From GCA-003244245 sp050699635 (GTDB lineage Bacteria > Actinomycetota > Actinomycetes > Mycobacteriales > Pseudonocardiaceae): a stretch of DNA of 64,000 bases. Every line of letters begins with the position of its first letter. Position 1 is the first letter of the stretch. Positions 25,584 to 33,861 of this stretch are shown here, in pieces. The translations under genes and the position numbers were made by a program. The stretch covers positions 1-64,000 of the forward strand of contig JBOHFK010000001.1 of NCBI GenBank assembly GCA_050699635.1, in the 5' to 3' direction. The notes under the pieces were generated by a model that was not told the origin of the DNA, ran no database searches, and saw nothing but the letters and a program-made list of their open reading frames with translations.

Positions 25584-26153
25584 ATGGGTATCGAGATCGC
25601 CAACGAGTCCGGCACGGCGCTGCCCGAGGCATCGATCGCCGCGGCGGCCCGCTTCGCGATGGATCGGCTGGGCGTCAGCCCGTTGGCCGAACTGTCCATG
25701 CTACTGGTTGGTAAGCGCGTGATGGCCGACCTGCATCAGCGCTGGATGGACCTGCCAGGCCCCACCGATGTGATGGCCTTCCCGATGGATCAAGCCGAGG
25801 AGGGCGGGGTGCTGGCGGGCGGGCGGCCGGACAGCCCGCCCGGTGGCCCAGAGCTACTGGGAGACATCGTGCTGTGCCCAGAGGTCGCGAAGGAGCAGGC
25901 TGCCACCGCAGGCCACTCGGCGCTCGACGAGTTGCAGCTGCTCACCGTGCACGGCGTGCTGCACCTGCTGGGCTACGACCATGCTGAGCCTGCCGAGGAG
26001 CGTGAGATGTTCGCGCTGCAGGACCAGATCCTCGATGAATTCCGGCTTGCTGACCGGGCCAGCCGGCGTCTGATCGCGCAACGGGATGCCGACACCCGGC
26101 TGCTCGGGGTGGTCGGACTGGACGGGCCGGAGGACTCCGGCCCCCAGAGATAG
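25584..26153 (+). CDS. ybeY: Endoribonuclease YbeY
   Basis: A 189-residue metal-dependent RNase with the three-histidine zinc site LLTVHGVLHLLGYDHAEP and upstream GDIVLCPEVA. It takes part in 16S rRNA 3'-end maturation and ribosome quality control. The ATG follows GGTGAGACGCTG, 7 bp behind phoH. The C-terminal 35 residues beyond the fold are variable. Confidence 0.93.
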   Translation: MGIEIANESGTALPEASIAAAARFAMDRLGVSPLAELSMLLVGKRVMADLHQRWMDLPGPTDVMAFPMDQAEEGGVLAGGRPDSPPGGPELLGDIVLCPEVAKEQAATAGHSALDELQLLTVHGVLHLLGYDHAEPAEEREMFALQDQILDEFRLADRASRRLIAQRDADTRLLGVVGLDGPEDSGPQR

Positions 26154-26168
26154 TCCACCGGCGTTGCG

Positions 26169-27512
26169 GTGTTGACCTCCTCGGTTCGACTACTCGTGCT
26201 GGCGGCCACGCTCGTGGTGGCCGCGGGGGCCTTCGCCGCGGCCGACGCCGCGCTGGGCACGGTATCCCGGGCCCGAGTCGACGCGCTGGTGCGGTCCGGC
26301 CGGTTCGGCGCCCGCGCGCTCGCGCTCGTCATCGCCGACCGGCCCCGGCACATCAACCTGCTGTTGTTGCTGCGGTTGAGCTGCGAGCTGATCGCCACGG
26401 TGCTGGTCACCGTGGCGGCGGTGCGGGCGTTGTCGCCGACGTGGCTGGCAGTCCTGATCACCGGGCTGGTGATGGTGGTGGTCACCTACGTCATCGTCGG
26501 AGTGGGTCCGCGGACCATCGGGCGCCAGCATCCCTATGCCGTCGGCCTCCTGGTAGCCGGACCGGTGCGGGTGCTCGGCCGGATCCTGGGCCCGCTGTCG
26601 CGGCTGCTCATCTTCGTCGGGAACGCGATCACGCCCGGTCGGGGCTTCCCGGAAGGGCCCTTCACCTCCGAGGTGGAGCTGCGCGAGCTGGTCGACATGG
26701 CGGGTCAGCGCGGCGTCGTGGAGGTCGGCGAGGCCGAGATGATCCATTCCGTTTTCGAGCTCGGGGACACCGTGGCCCGCGAGGTCATGGTGCCCCGAAC
26801 CGAGATCGTCTGGATCGAACAGGACAAGTCGGTGCGCCAGGCAGTGGCGCTGTGCCTGCGCTCCGGCTTCTCCCGGCTGCCGGTGATCGCGGAGAGCGTC
26901 GATGACATCGTCGGCGTCGTGCACCTCAAGGACCTGGTCGCGCGGGCCGTGCCTGAGACACCGGACGGTGGCGCCGTCGGTGCGGTGATGCGGCCGGCGA
27001 CCTTCGTACCGGACTCCAAGCCGCTCACCGGGCTGCTCAAGGAGATGCAGGTCTCGCGCAACCACATGGCCGTCGTGGTCGATGAGTACGGCGGCACCGC
27101 TGGCGTGCTGACGATCGAGGACATCCTCGAGGAGATCGTCGGCGAGATCACCGACGAATCCGACACCGAGGCGCAGCCGCCGATCGAGGACCTCGGGGAC
27201 GGTAGGGTGCGGGTGATCAGCCGGCTGCCGGTGATCGACCTGGGTGAACTGTTCGGGGTGGACCTCGCCGACACCGACGTGGAAACCGTCGGTGGGCTGC
27301 TGGCACAGCGGTTGGGGCGGGTGCCGGTGCCCGGTGCCGAGGCCGACGTGGCCGGCCTGCGGTTGCACGCCGAGGGGGGCAACGATCGTCGCGGGCGGCT
27401 GCGTATCACTACTGTGATCGCATCCCGGGCGCCGTCCCGGCGTGATCCGGTCACGAAGCTGGACCCCGTCGCGGCTGACCCGCCGCAGGAAGCGAGCGAC
27501 ACCCGTGCCTGA
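26169..27512 (+). CDS. CNNM/CorC-type hemolysin family transporter
   Basis: A 447-residue membrane protein: DUF21 transmembrane domain with about four helices (residues 1-160), tandem CBS domains (REVMVPRTEIVWIE and LLKEMQVSRNHMAVVVDEYGGTAGVLTIEDILEEIVGEI) and a CorC_HlyC C-terminal domain. Relatives move or sense Mg2+/Co2+. The GTG start was chosen. It overlaps the next gene by 8 bp. Confidence 0.9.
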   Translation: MLTSSVRLLVLAATLVVAAGAFAAADAALGTVSRARVDALVRSGRFGARALALVIADRPRHINLLLLLRLSCELIATVLVTVAAVRALSPTWLAVLITGLVMVVVTYVIVGVGPRTIGRQHPYAVGLLVAGPVRVLGRILGPLSRLLIFVGNAITPGRGFPEGPFTSEVELRELVDMAGQRGVVEVGEAEMIHSVFELGDTVAREVMVPRTEIVWIEQDKSVRQAVALCLRSGFSRLPVIAESVDDIVGVVHLKDLVARAVPETPDGGAVGAVMRPATFVPDSKPLTGLLKEMQVSRNHMAVVVDEYGGTAGVLTIEDILEEIVGEITDESDTEAQPPIEDLGDGRVRVISRLPVIDLGELFGVDLADTDVETVGGLLAQRLGRVPVPGAEADVAGLRLHAEGGNDRRGRLRITTVIASRAPSRRDPVTKLDPVAADPPQEASDTRA

Positions 27513-27858
27513 GCTTGACCCGGAGGACGCCAAGATCGTGACACTGGCGCGCTCGGCGCTGGCCCGTACCGGTGCCCCGGAGGGCGCCGCCGTGCGGGAC
27601 ACCGACGGGCGCACCTACATCGGCGTCACGGTCTCGCTGGCCTCGCTGGCGCTGACCGCGCTGCAGGCGGCGGTGGCGGCGGCGGTGGCCAGCGGGGCGA
27701 CCGGCTTGGAGGCGGCGGCCGTGGTGTCCGGGTCGGTGGATCCGGTGTCGGTGGATCCGGCGTCGTTGGCCGCGGTGCGTGAGCTCGGGCCCGCTGCTCC
27801 GGTGCTGCTGGCCGACCAGCGCGGCCAGGTCAGCGACGTGCTGTACGTGGCAGGCTGA
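27505..27858 (+). CDS. Cytidine-deaminase-like protein without catalytic motifs
   Basis: A 117-residue protein resembling the fold of cytidine deaminases (ALARTGAPEGAAVRDTDGRTYIGVTVSLASLALTALQAA). The zinc motifs HAE and PCxxC are absent, so a catalytic role is unlikely. It matches the conserved protein between corC-like and era genes in mycobacteria (Rv2365c position). Start at GTG overlapping the CorC-like gene; era starts 2 bp after its stop. Confidence 0.7.
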   Translation: MPELDPEDAKIVTLARSALARTGAPEGAAVRDTDGRTYIGVTVSLASLALTALQAAVAAAVASGATGLEAAAVVSGSVDPVSVDPASLAAVRELGPAAPVLLADQRGQVSDVLYVAG

Positions 27859-27860
27859 CG

Positions 27861-28790
27861 ATGGCCGCACCCGCCGAAGAGCCCTTTCGGGCCGGCTTCG
27901 CCTGCCTGGTGGGCAGGCCCAACGTCGGCAAGTCGACGTTGACCAACGCGCTGGTGGGTCAGAAGGTGGCGATCACCTCCAGTCGGCCGCAGACCACCCG
28001 GCACGCCATCCGCGGGATCGTGCACCAGCCGCACGGCCAACTCGTGCTGGTGGACACGCCCGGCCTGCACCGTCCCCGCACGCTGCTCGGTGAACGGCTC
28101 AACAGCCTGGTCCGCGCCACCTGGTCAGAGGTCGACGCGATCGGCTTGTGCGTGCCCGCCGACTCCGCCATCGGCCCGGGAGATCGGTTCATCGCGGGCG
28201 AGCTGGCTGCGCTGCCGCGGCGCACCCCGCTGTTCGCCGTCGTGACCAAGACCGACCTGGTGGTCCCGCAGCGAGTGGCCGAGCAGCTCGCCGGGGTCGC
28301 TGAGCTGGCCCGCTCCTCCGGCATCGGTGAGTTCGCCGAGGTGGTGCCGGTGTCCGCGGTCGACGGATTCCAGGTGGGGTTGCTCGCGGATCTGCTGCTG
28401 GCCCGGATGCCGGAGTCGCCGCCGCTGTACCCCAGTGGCGAGCTCACCGACGAACCGGAGCAGACGCTGGTCGCTGAGCTGGTGCGGGAGGCGGCGCTGG
28501 AAGGCGTGCGAGAGGAGCTGCCGCACTCGCTGGCCGTCGTGGTGGAGGAGATGAACCCGCGCGAGGGCCGGCCCGACCTGCTCGAGGTCTACGTCAACCT
28601 CTACGTCGAGCGGGACAGCCAGAAGGCGATCGTTATCGGCCGCGGGGGCCAGCGGCTCAAAGAGGTCGGCAGCCGCGCGCGCGCGCACATCGAGGCTCTG
28701 CTGGGCACCTCGGTGTACCTGGATCTGCACGTCAAGGTCGCCAAGGACTGGCAACGCGACCCCAAGCAACTGCGCCGCCTGGGTTTCTAG
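27861..28790 (+). CDS. era: GTPase Era
   Basis: A 309-residue ribosome-assembly GTPase: GRPNVGKSTLTNAL (G1), DTPGLHRPR (G3), TKTD (G4), then a KH domain with VIGRGGQRLKEVG. It binds the 3' end of 16S rRNA. The last codons (LGF and the stop) are part of a 19-bp unit repeated three times, so the end of the gene has been duplicated downstream. Confidence 0.96.
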   Translation: MAAPAEEPFRAGFACLVGRPNVGKSTLTNALVGQKVAITSSRPQTTRHAIRGIVHQPHGQLVLVDTPGLHRPRTLLGERLNSLVRATWSEVDAIGLCVPADSAIGPGDRFIAGELAALPRRTPLFAVVTKTDLVVPQRVAEQLAGVAELARSSGIGEFAEVVPVSAVDGFQVGLLADLLLARMPESPPLYPSGELTDEPEQTLVAELVREAALEGVREELPHSLAVVVEEMNPREGRPDLLEVYVNLYVERDSQKAIVIGRGGQRLKEVGSRARAHIEALLGTSVYLDLHVKVAKDWQRDPKQLRRLGF

Positions 28791-28832
28791 GGGCCGTCTG
28801 GGTTTCTAGGGGCCGCCTGGGTTTCTAGGGGT
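28776..28832. repeat. Triple 19-bp tandem repeat at the end of era
   Basis: GCCTGGGTTTCTAGGGG recurs with its core GGGTTTCTAG at 28781, 28800 and 28819. The first copy contains the final codons and stop of era, the other two fill the gap to recO. Repeat slippage is the simplest origin. Confidence 0.9.
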
Positions 28833-28849
28833 CGTGCGACGATGAGCGG

Positions 28850-29602
28850 GTGAGCCTGTACCGCGACACCGGGGTGGTGCTGCGGGTGCAGAAGTTGGGT
28901 GAAGCCGATCGCATCATCACGCTGCTGACCCGCCGGAATGGGCCGGTTCGCGCGGTGGCCAAGGGCGTGCGGCGCACCTCGTCCCGGTTCGGTGCCCGGT
29001 TGGAGCCGTTCGGGCATGTCGATGTGCAGTTCTACCGCGGGCGGACGCTGGACATCGTCACCCAGGTCGAGACGGTCGACGGCTTCGGCGCCCGGCTGGT
29101 CGGCGACTACGGCCGCTACACCACCGGCTGCGCGGTGCTGGAGACCGCCGAGCGGCTGGCCGGTGCCGAGGGCGAACCGACCCTGCGGCTGTACCTGCTG
29201 GTCGTGGGCGCGCTGCGGGCGCTGGCCGAGGGGCAGCGGCACACCTCGCTGGTACTCGATGCGTTCCTGCTCCGGGCGATGGCCGCCGCCGGGTGGGCGC
29301 CCGCGTTGACCGAATGCGCCCGTTGCGGGTTGCCGGGCCCGCACCCGGCGTTCAGCGTCCCCGCCGGCGGTGTTGTCTGCCCCGGTTGCCGTCCAGCCGG
29401 CGCGGCCACCCCGTCGGCCCAGACCGTGGATCTGCTCGACGCCCTCATGCGAGGCAATTGGCCGGTCGCCGAGCGCGCCCCAGCCGGCATCTGCCGCGAG
29501 GCCAGCGGCCTGGTCGCCGCCCACCTCCAATGGCACCTCGAACGCCAGCTCCGCTCACTGCCCCTGGTCGAACGCCCTCGCCTGCCGCATTCAGCAGGCT
29601 GA
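28850..29602 (+). CDS. recO: DNA repair protein RecO
   Basis: A 250-residue RecO: OB-fold start SLYRDTGVVLRVQKLGEADRII, helical domain, and a zinc site formed by CARCGL and CPGCRP. RecO loads RecA on SSB-coated gaps with RecR. It starts at GTG. The last codons (LPHSAG) form one arm of a perfect 30-bp inverted repeat. Confidence 0.94.
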   Translation: MSLYRDTGVVLRVQKLGEADRIITLLTRRNGPVRAVAKGVRRTSSRFGARLEPFGHVDVQFYRGRTLDIVTQVETVDGFGARLVGDYGRYTTGCAVLETAERLAGAEGEPTLRLYLLVVGALRALAEGQRHTSLVLDAFLLRAMAAAGWAPALTECARCGLPGPHPAFSVPAGGVVCPGCRPAGAATPSAQTVDLLDALMRGNWPVAERAPAGICREASGLVAAHLQWHLERQLRSLPLVERPRLPHSAG

Positions 29603-29656
29603 GCGGGGTCATCTGCCCGTCCGCAGCCCCGCTGAGCCTGCTGAATGCGGCAGGCG
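29579..29656. terminator. Perfect 30-bp inverted repeat between recO and uppS
   Basis: Positions 29579-29608 and 29627-29656 are exact reverse complements around an 18-nt loop. The left arm includes the recO stop; the right arm ends 14 bp before the uppS GTG. The stem would be very stable in mRNA, so it may terminate or insulate, although uppS must then be transcribed from its own promoter or by read-through. Confidence 0.7.
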
Positions 29657-29669
29657 GCAGGATGGCGCG

Positions 29670-30518
29670 GTGGTTCGAGCGCCTGATCCGCATCCGTCGG
29701 GGGCCCGGCCACCCGGGATACCTGCCGGGCGGGTGCCGCGGCATGTGGCGCTGGTGATGGATGGCAACGGGCGATGGGCGCAGCAGCGAGGGTTTCCCCG
29801 TACTGAGGGGCACCGCCGTGGTGAGGCGGTGTTGCTGGACCTGGTGTGCGGCTGTATCGAGATCGGTGTGGGGTGGCTGTCGGCGTATGCGTTCTCCACC
29901 GAGAACTGGCGCCGCAGCCCCGACGAGGTACGTTTCCTGATGGGCTTCAACCGGGACGTCATCCGCCGCCGCCGCGATCAGATGCATGAGATGGGAGTGC
30001 GGGTGCGCTGGGTTGGGCGCCGCCCGCGGCTGTGGCGCAGCGTCATCCGGGAGCTCGAGGTCGCCGAGGAGCTGACCGCGGGCAACACGGTGATGACGCT
30101 GGCTATGTGCGTGAACTACGGTGGCCGCGCCGAGATCGCCGACGCGGCCCGCGAAGTGGCCCGCCGGGCGGCTCGCGGCGAGATCAACCCGGAGCGGGTC
30201 GACGAGCGGATGCTCGCCCGCTACCTGGATGAACCGGACATGCCGGATGTCGACCTGTTCTTGCGGCCATCAGGGGAGAAGCGCATCTCCAACTTCCTGA
30301 TCTGGCAAGCTGCCTACGCCGAGCTGGTGTTCCAGGACATTCTGTTTCCCGACCTGGACCGCCGGGACCTCTGGCGGGCCTGCGAGGCCTACGCCGCTCG
30401 GGACCGCCGGTTCGGCAGGGCTTTCGAGACGGGGTCATCCAACACGGGGTCATCCAACACCGGGCCAGCTACAACCGAGCCAGCTGACGGCCACGATTCC
30501 AGGAGGACGATCCGATGA
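29670..30518 (+). CDS. uppS: Isoprenyl (undecaprenyl/decaprenyl) diphosphate synthase
   Basis: A 282-residue cis-prenyltransferase: VALVMDGNGRWAQQRG with the catalytic Asp, GVGWLSAYAFSTENWRRS, and FLRPSGEKRISNFLIWQ near the end. It makes the lipid carrier for cell-wall synthesis. The GTG start gives VVRAPDPHPSGARPPG, as in related actinobacteria. A 25-residue Ser/Asn/Thr-rich tail with two short direct repeats (GGGTCATCCAACAC) is a lineage extra. Confidence 0.93.
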   Translation: MVRAPDPHPSGARPPGIPAGRVPRHVALVMDGNGRWAQQRGFPRTEGHRRGEAVLLDLVCGCIEIGVGWLSAYAFSTENWRRSPDEVRFLMGFNRDVIRRRRDQMHEMGVRVRWVGRRPRLWRSVIRELEVAEELTAGNTVMTLAMCVNYGGRAEIADAAREVARRAARGEINPERVDERMLARYLDEPDMPDVDLFLRPSGEKRISNFLIWQAAYAELVFQDILFPDLDRRDLWRACEAYAARDRRFGRAFETGSSNTGSSNTGPATTEPADGHDSRRTIR

Positions 30519-30940
30519 GCCACGGCAACGGCGCGCCGAGTCTGACTTCCCCGCGGGAATTGCTCGACGCCGCCCGGACGGCGCTCGAGCGTTTTCAAGA
30601 GGTGAAGGTGGACGACGACGGCTCGCTGAGCTTCCAGCACTCCGAGGTGCCGTGTGCGGTGCAGGCGGTGGAACTCGTCGAGGGGCTGGTGATGCTCAGT
30701 CTGACCTGTGTGGTCGCCTGGGATCTTTCCGACGATGGTGAGCTGGCCGAGAAGGTCGCCACCCGGGCCGGGCAGGGCCTGTTCGGCACCCTGGGATTGG
30801 TCCGCACCGAGCGCGGGGCCGACCTGATGCTGCGCTACGCCTTCCCTGCGGCGGGCCTGGGCAGTGTGCCGCTGGGTACGCTGCTCATGCTGGTGGTGTC
30901 CACGGCCTCGCAGCTACGCGGGGAGCTGTTCACCGCGTGA
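30515..30940 (+). CDS. Conserved actinobacterial protein (Rv2360c position)
   Basis: A 141-residue protein coupled to uppS by an ATGA overlap. It begins with a helical segment (SPRELLDAARTALERFQEVKV) and a beta-rich middle with AVQAVELVEGLVMLSLTCVVAW. It holds the position between uppS and zur typical of mycobacteria. Function unknown; no catalytic motif seen. Confidence 0.7.
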   Translation: MSHGNGAPSLTSPRELLDAARTALERFQEVKVDDDGSLSFQHSEVPCAVQAVELVEGLVMLSLTCVVAWDLSDDGELAEKVATRAGQGLFGTLGLVRTERGADLMLRYAFPAAGLGSVPLGTLLMLVVSTASQLRGELFTA

Positions 30941-31227
30941 CGGTCGCCCCGCCATCCGCCCCACCCTGGCGGCGGATCACCTCGCTGGAGGTGTTGTGCG
31001 CCGTTCTGGTGCTGGCCCTGCTGGCCCAGGGACCGCTGATCCAGCTGCTCGACATCCCCGCCGTGCGCACCGGCGCCACGGTTTTCGTGGCGGTGTGCGT
31101 TCAGGCGATGCCGTTTCTGGTGCTGGGAGTCCTGATCAGTGCGCTGATCGCGGCCTTCGTGTCCCCACTGGCCTGTGTCAGGGAGCGCAGTCGGGGCAGG
31201 CCCCGGAGATCTCGACGGTGTGGTTGA
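30937..31227 (+). pseudogene. Truncated YraQ-type permease
   Basis: The first 70 residues give two transmembrane helices (LEVLCAVLVLALLAQG and VFVAVCVQAMPFLVLGVLISALIAAF), the start of a DUF318/YraQ-type permease of about 300 residues in relatives. Near 31170 the frame runs into the 3' end of zur on the other strand and turns into arginine-rich shadow. The rest of the permease and its usual partner are missing, so a deletion ended here. Confidence 0.75.
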
Positions 31228-31570
31228 TGTCGGTGAAGTTGTGGTCGGCGGCGATCTGCTCGGCCCAGAGCTCGACCGTGGGACCTTCGACCTCGACGGT
31301 GCGCCCGCAGTGCCGGCACACCAGGTGGTGGTGATGATGCGACGAGCAGCGCCGGTAGACCGCCTCGCCGCTGTCGGTGCGCAGTACGTCGATCTCTCCG
31401 GCCTCGGCCAACGTCTGCAGGGTGCGGTACACCGTGGTCAGCCCGATGCCTTCGCCACGGTGCCGCAGTTTCTCGTGGATCTCCTGGGCAGAGCGGAAAT
31501 CGTCGGTGTCCTCGAGTAGCCGGGCCACCGCGGTCCGCTGCCGGGTGGAGCGCAGCCGTGGGGTGCTCAT
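31178..31570 (-). CDS. zur: Zinc uptake regulator Zur (Fur family)
   Basis: A 130-residue Fur-family repressor: winged helix (STRQRTAVARLLEDTD, GEGIGLTTVYRTLQTLAEAGEIDVL), His-rich metal site SSHHHHHLVCRHCG, and a second CxxC in SGACPDCAP. Zn-loaded Zur represses zinc uptake genes. It is coupled to the upstream ArsR/SmtB gene by ATGA. The gene is close to a deletion point just after its stop. Confidence 0.92.
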   Translation of the reverse strand: MSTPRLRSTRQRTAVARLLEDTDDFRSAQEIHEKLRHRGEGIGLTTVYRTLQTLAEAGEIDVLRTDSGEAVYRRCSSHHHHHLVCRHCGRTVEVEGPTVELWAEQIAADHNFTDINHTVEISGACPDCAP

Positions 31571-31938
31571 TCTTCCTCCACGTGGGTCACCGCATCCACC
31601 ACGATGTGCGACAGATGGTCGTCGACCAGCCGGTACACCACCTCCCGGCCGTGCCGCTCACCGTCGACCACCCCAGCGGATTTGAGCACTCGCAGGTGCT
31701 GGCTGATCAACGGCTGGGTGACGTCCAACGCGTCGACCAACTCATGAACGCAGCGGCCGCCGTCACGCAGCTGCAGCACGATGGCGATCCGCACTGGTGC
31801 GGACAGTGCCCGCAGCAGCTCACCGGCTGCCACGAGTGTCGCCCGTGGGCGGGTGGCGGTAGGTGTGGGAGCCGGTCGGCCGGGCGAATGCTCGTCGAGA
31901 GTTGGGTCCGGTATTGGGTCCGCGGTCACACCCGCCAT
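31567..31938 (-). CDS. smtB: ArsR/SmtB-family metal-sensing repressor
   Basis: A 123-residue winged-helix repressor (LLRALSAPVRIAIVLQLRDGGRCVHELVDALDVTQPLISQHLRVL). The pair smtB-zur is conserved in actinobacteria (Rv2358-Rv2359), where SmtB responds to zinc and controls zur. Start MAGVTADPIP chosen; 18 more open residues upstream are not conserved. Confidence 0.88.
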   Translation of the reverse strand: MAGVTADPIPDPTLDEHSPGRPAPTPTATRPRATLVAAGELLRALSAPVRIAIVLQLRDGGRCVHELVDALDVTQPLISQHLRVLKSAGVVDGERHGREVVYRLVDDHLSHIVVDAVTHVEEE

Positions 31939-32045
31939 GCGGTCTCCCTCGCTCGATTCGCCGATCTCGAGCCATCGTAGGTGCCAGGACACCGTCGTCC
32001 CGGCGACTCGCTAACGTCATTGTCCCACCACGCCAGAGGACATCC

Positions 32046-32408
32046 GTGATCCTGATCTGCCGTTTCGCTGTCGAGCCTGAATTGGCCCAGGATTTTCTGA
32101 CCAGGGCGCGCCGGGCGCTCGCTCTGGTGACCGCACAGCAGGGCTGCCTCGGGGCTCAGCTGGGCCGCTCCCCGGACGACACCACGCGGTGGGTGCTGAC
32201 TGTGCAGTTCGAGTCGGTGGTCGCCTACCGTCGCACGCTGTCGGTGTTCGAGGTCCGCGAGCAGGTGGTGCCGCTGCTCTCGGAAGCGCTGACCGGCGAG
32301 CCGGGGAGCTATGAGGTGCTGGTCGACGCGCACCGTGGCGCGGTGACCGACCATGCCAGCCTGCTGACCGGCGACGCCGATCGGCGGCTGGGATCGGGCG
32401 ATCGCTAA
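32046..32408 (+). CDS. Antibiotic biosynthesis monooxygenase (ABM)-domain protein
   Basis: A 120-residue ferredoxin-like ABM protein (ILICRFAVEPELAQDFLTRARRALALVTAQQGCLGAQLGRSPDD and TVQFESVVAYRRTL). Such proteins are small cofactor-free oxygenases or have unknown roles. It sits between smtB and glyS as in mycobacterial gene order. GTG start. Confidence 0.8.
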   Translation: MILICRFAVEPELAQDFLTRARRALALVTAQQGCLGAQLGRSPDDTTRWVLTVQFESVVAYRRTLSVFEVREQVVPLLSEALTGEPGSYEVLVDAHRGAVTDHASLLTGDADRRLGSGDR

Positions 32409-32451
32409 TCTAGCGGCACCTAACCCGTGACCACACCCTGGAGTTCCCCAA

Positions 32452-33840
32452 GTGCCCGCGGATCGCATCGAGACCGTCGTCAGCCTGTGTAAGCGCCGTG
32501 GCTTCGTGTTCCCCAGTGGGGAGATCTACGGTGGAACCCGCTCGGCGTGGGACTACGGCCCACTCGGGGTGGAATTCAAGGAAAACGTCAAACGCCAGTG
32601 GTGGCGCTCCATGGTCACCGGCCGCGATGACGTCGTCGGCCTGGACTCGTCGGTCATCCTGCCCCGGCAGGTGTGGGTCGCCTCGGGCCACGTGGAGGTC
32701 TTTCACGACCCGCTGGTCGAATGCCAGAGCTGCCACAAGCGGTTCCGCGCCGACCAGCTCGCCGAGGAGTACGCCGAACGCACCGGCAAGGACCTGCTCG
32801 AGGGTGACCTCTCCGACATCCCGTGCCCGAACTGCGGTACCCGCGGCGAGTACACCGAACCCCGCGAGTTCAACATGATGCTCAAGACCTACCTCGGCCC
32901 GGTGGAATCCGAGGAGGGGATGCACTACCTGCGCCCCGAGACCGCACAGGGCATCTTCGTCAACTTCCAGAATGTGGTGATGTCGGCCCGCAAGAAGCCG
33001 CCATTCGGTATCGCACAGATCGGCAAGAGCTTCCGCAATGAGATCACCCCGGGTAACTTCATCTTCCGCACCCGCGAATTCGAGCAGATGGAGATGGAGT
33101 TCTTCGTCGAGCCGGGTACCGATGAGCAGTGGCATCAGTACTGGATCGATACCCGCACCGATTGGTACACTGACCTGGGCGTCAACCGGGAAAACCTGCG
33201 GCATTACGAGCACTCCAAAGAGAAGCTCTCGCACTATTCCAAGCGGACCGTGGACGTGGAGTACCGGTTCGGTTTCTCCTCCGGCCAGCAGTGGGGTGAG
33301 CTGGAGGGCATCGCCAACCGCACCGATTTCGACCTCACCACGCACTCCAACCATTCCGGGGTCGACCTGTCCTACTACGACCAGGCCACCGACTCCCGCT
33401 ACCGGCCCTATGTGATCGAGCCCGCCGCCGGCGTCGCCCGGTCCATGATGGCCTTCCTGCTCGACGCCTACGCCGAAGACGAGGCACCCAACGCCAAGGG
33501 CGGGGTGGACCGCCGGGTGGTGCTGCGGCTGGACCGGCGCCTGGCCCCGGTGAAGGTCGCGGTGCTCCCGCTGTCCCGCAACCCCGACCTGTCCCCCAAG
33601 GCCCGCGACGTCGCCACGGCGCTGCGGCGGCACTGGAATGTCGAGTTCGACGACTCCGGTGCGATCGGCCGCCGCTACCGCCGCCAGGACGAGATCGGCA
33701 CCCCGTTCTGTGTGACGGTGGATTTCGACTCGCTGACCGACCACGCGGTCACGGTGCGCGAGCGCGACACCATGACCCAGGAGCGGGTGGCGATGGACCA
33801 GGTCGAGTCCTATCTCGCGACTCGCTTGGTGGGCTGCTGA
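32452..33840 (+). CDS. glyS: Glycyl-tRNA synthetase (alpha2 type)
   Basis: A 462-residue class II synthetase: VVSLCKRRGFVFPSGEIYGGTRSAWDYGPLG at the start, motif 2 with SFRNEITPGNFIFRTREFEQMEMEFF, motif 3 near GVARSMMAFLLDAYAED, and an anticodon-binding domain at the end. A zinc-like CxxC pair (CQSCHK, CPNCGT) lies in the insertion. It charges tRNA-Gly. GTG start. Confidence 0.96.
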   Translation: MPADRIETVVSLCKRRGFVFPSGEIYGGTRSAWDYGPLGVEFKENVKRQWWRSMVTGRDDVVGLDSSVILPRQVWVASGHVEVFHDPLVECQSCHKRFRADQLAEEYAERTGKDLLEGDLSDIPCPNCGTRGEYTEPREFNMMLKTYLGPVESEEGMHYLRPETAQGIFVNFQNVVMSARKKPPFGIAQIGKSFRNEITPGNFIFRTREFEQMEMEFFVEPGTDEQWHQYWIDTRTDWYTDLGVNRENLRHYEHSKEKLSHYSKRTVDVEYRFGFSSGQQWGELEGIANRTDFDLTTHSNHSGVDLSYYDQATDSRYRPYVIEPAAGVARSMMAFLLDAYAEDEAPNAKGGVDRRVVLRLDRRLAPVKVAVLPLSRNPDLSPKARDVATALRRHWNVEFDDSGAIGRRYRRQDEIGTPFCVTVDFDSLTDHAVTVRERDTMTQERVAMDQVESYLATRLVGC

Positions 33841-33861
33841 ATCGCGGTTCATTCTGGGAAC

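Noticed and set aside
26190..27614. 474-codon minus frame opposite the CorC-like gene
   Set aside because: Antisense shadow; His/Gln/Arg-rich with no domain, while the plus strand has clear DUF21 and CBS motifs.
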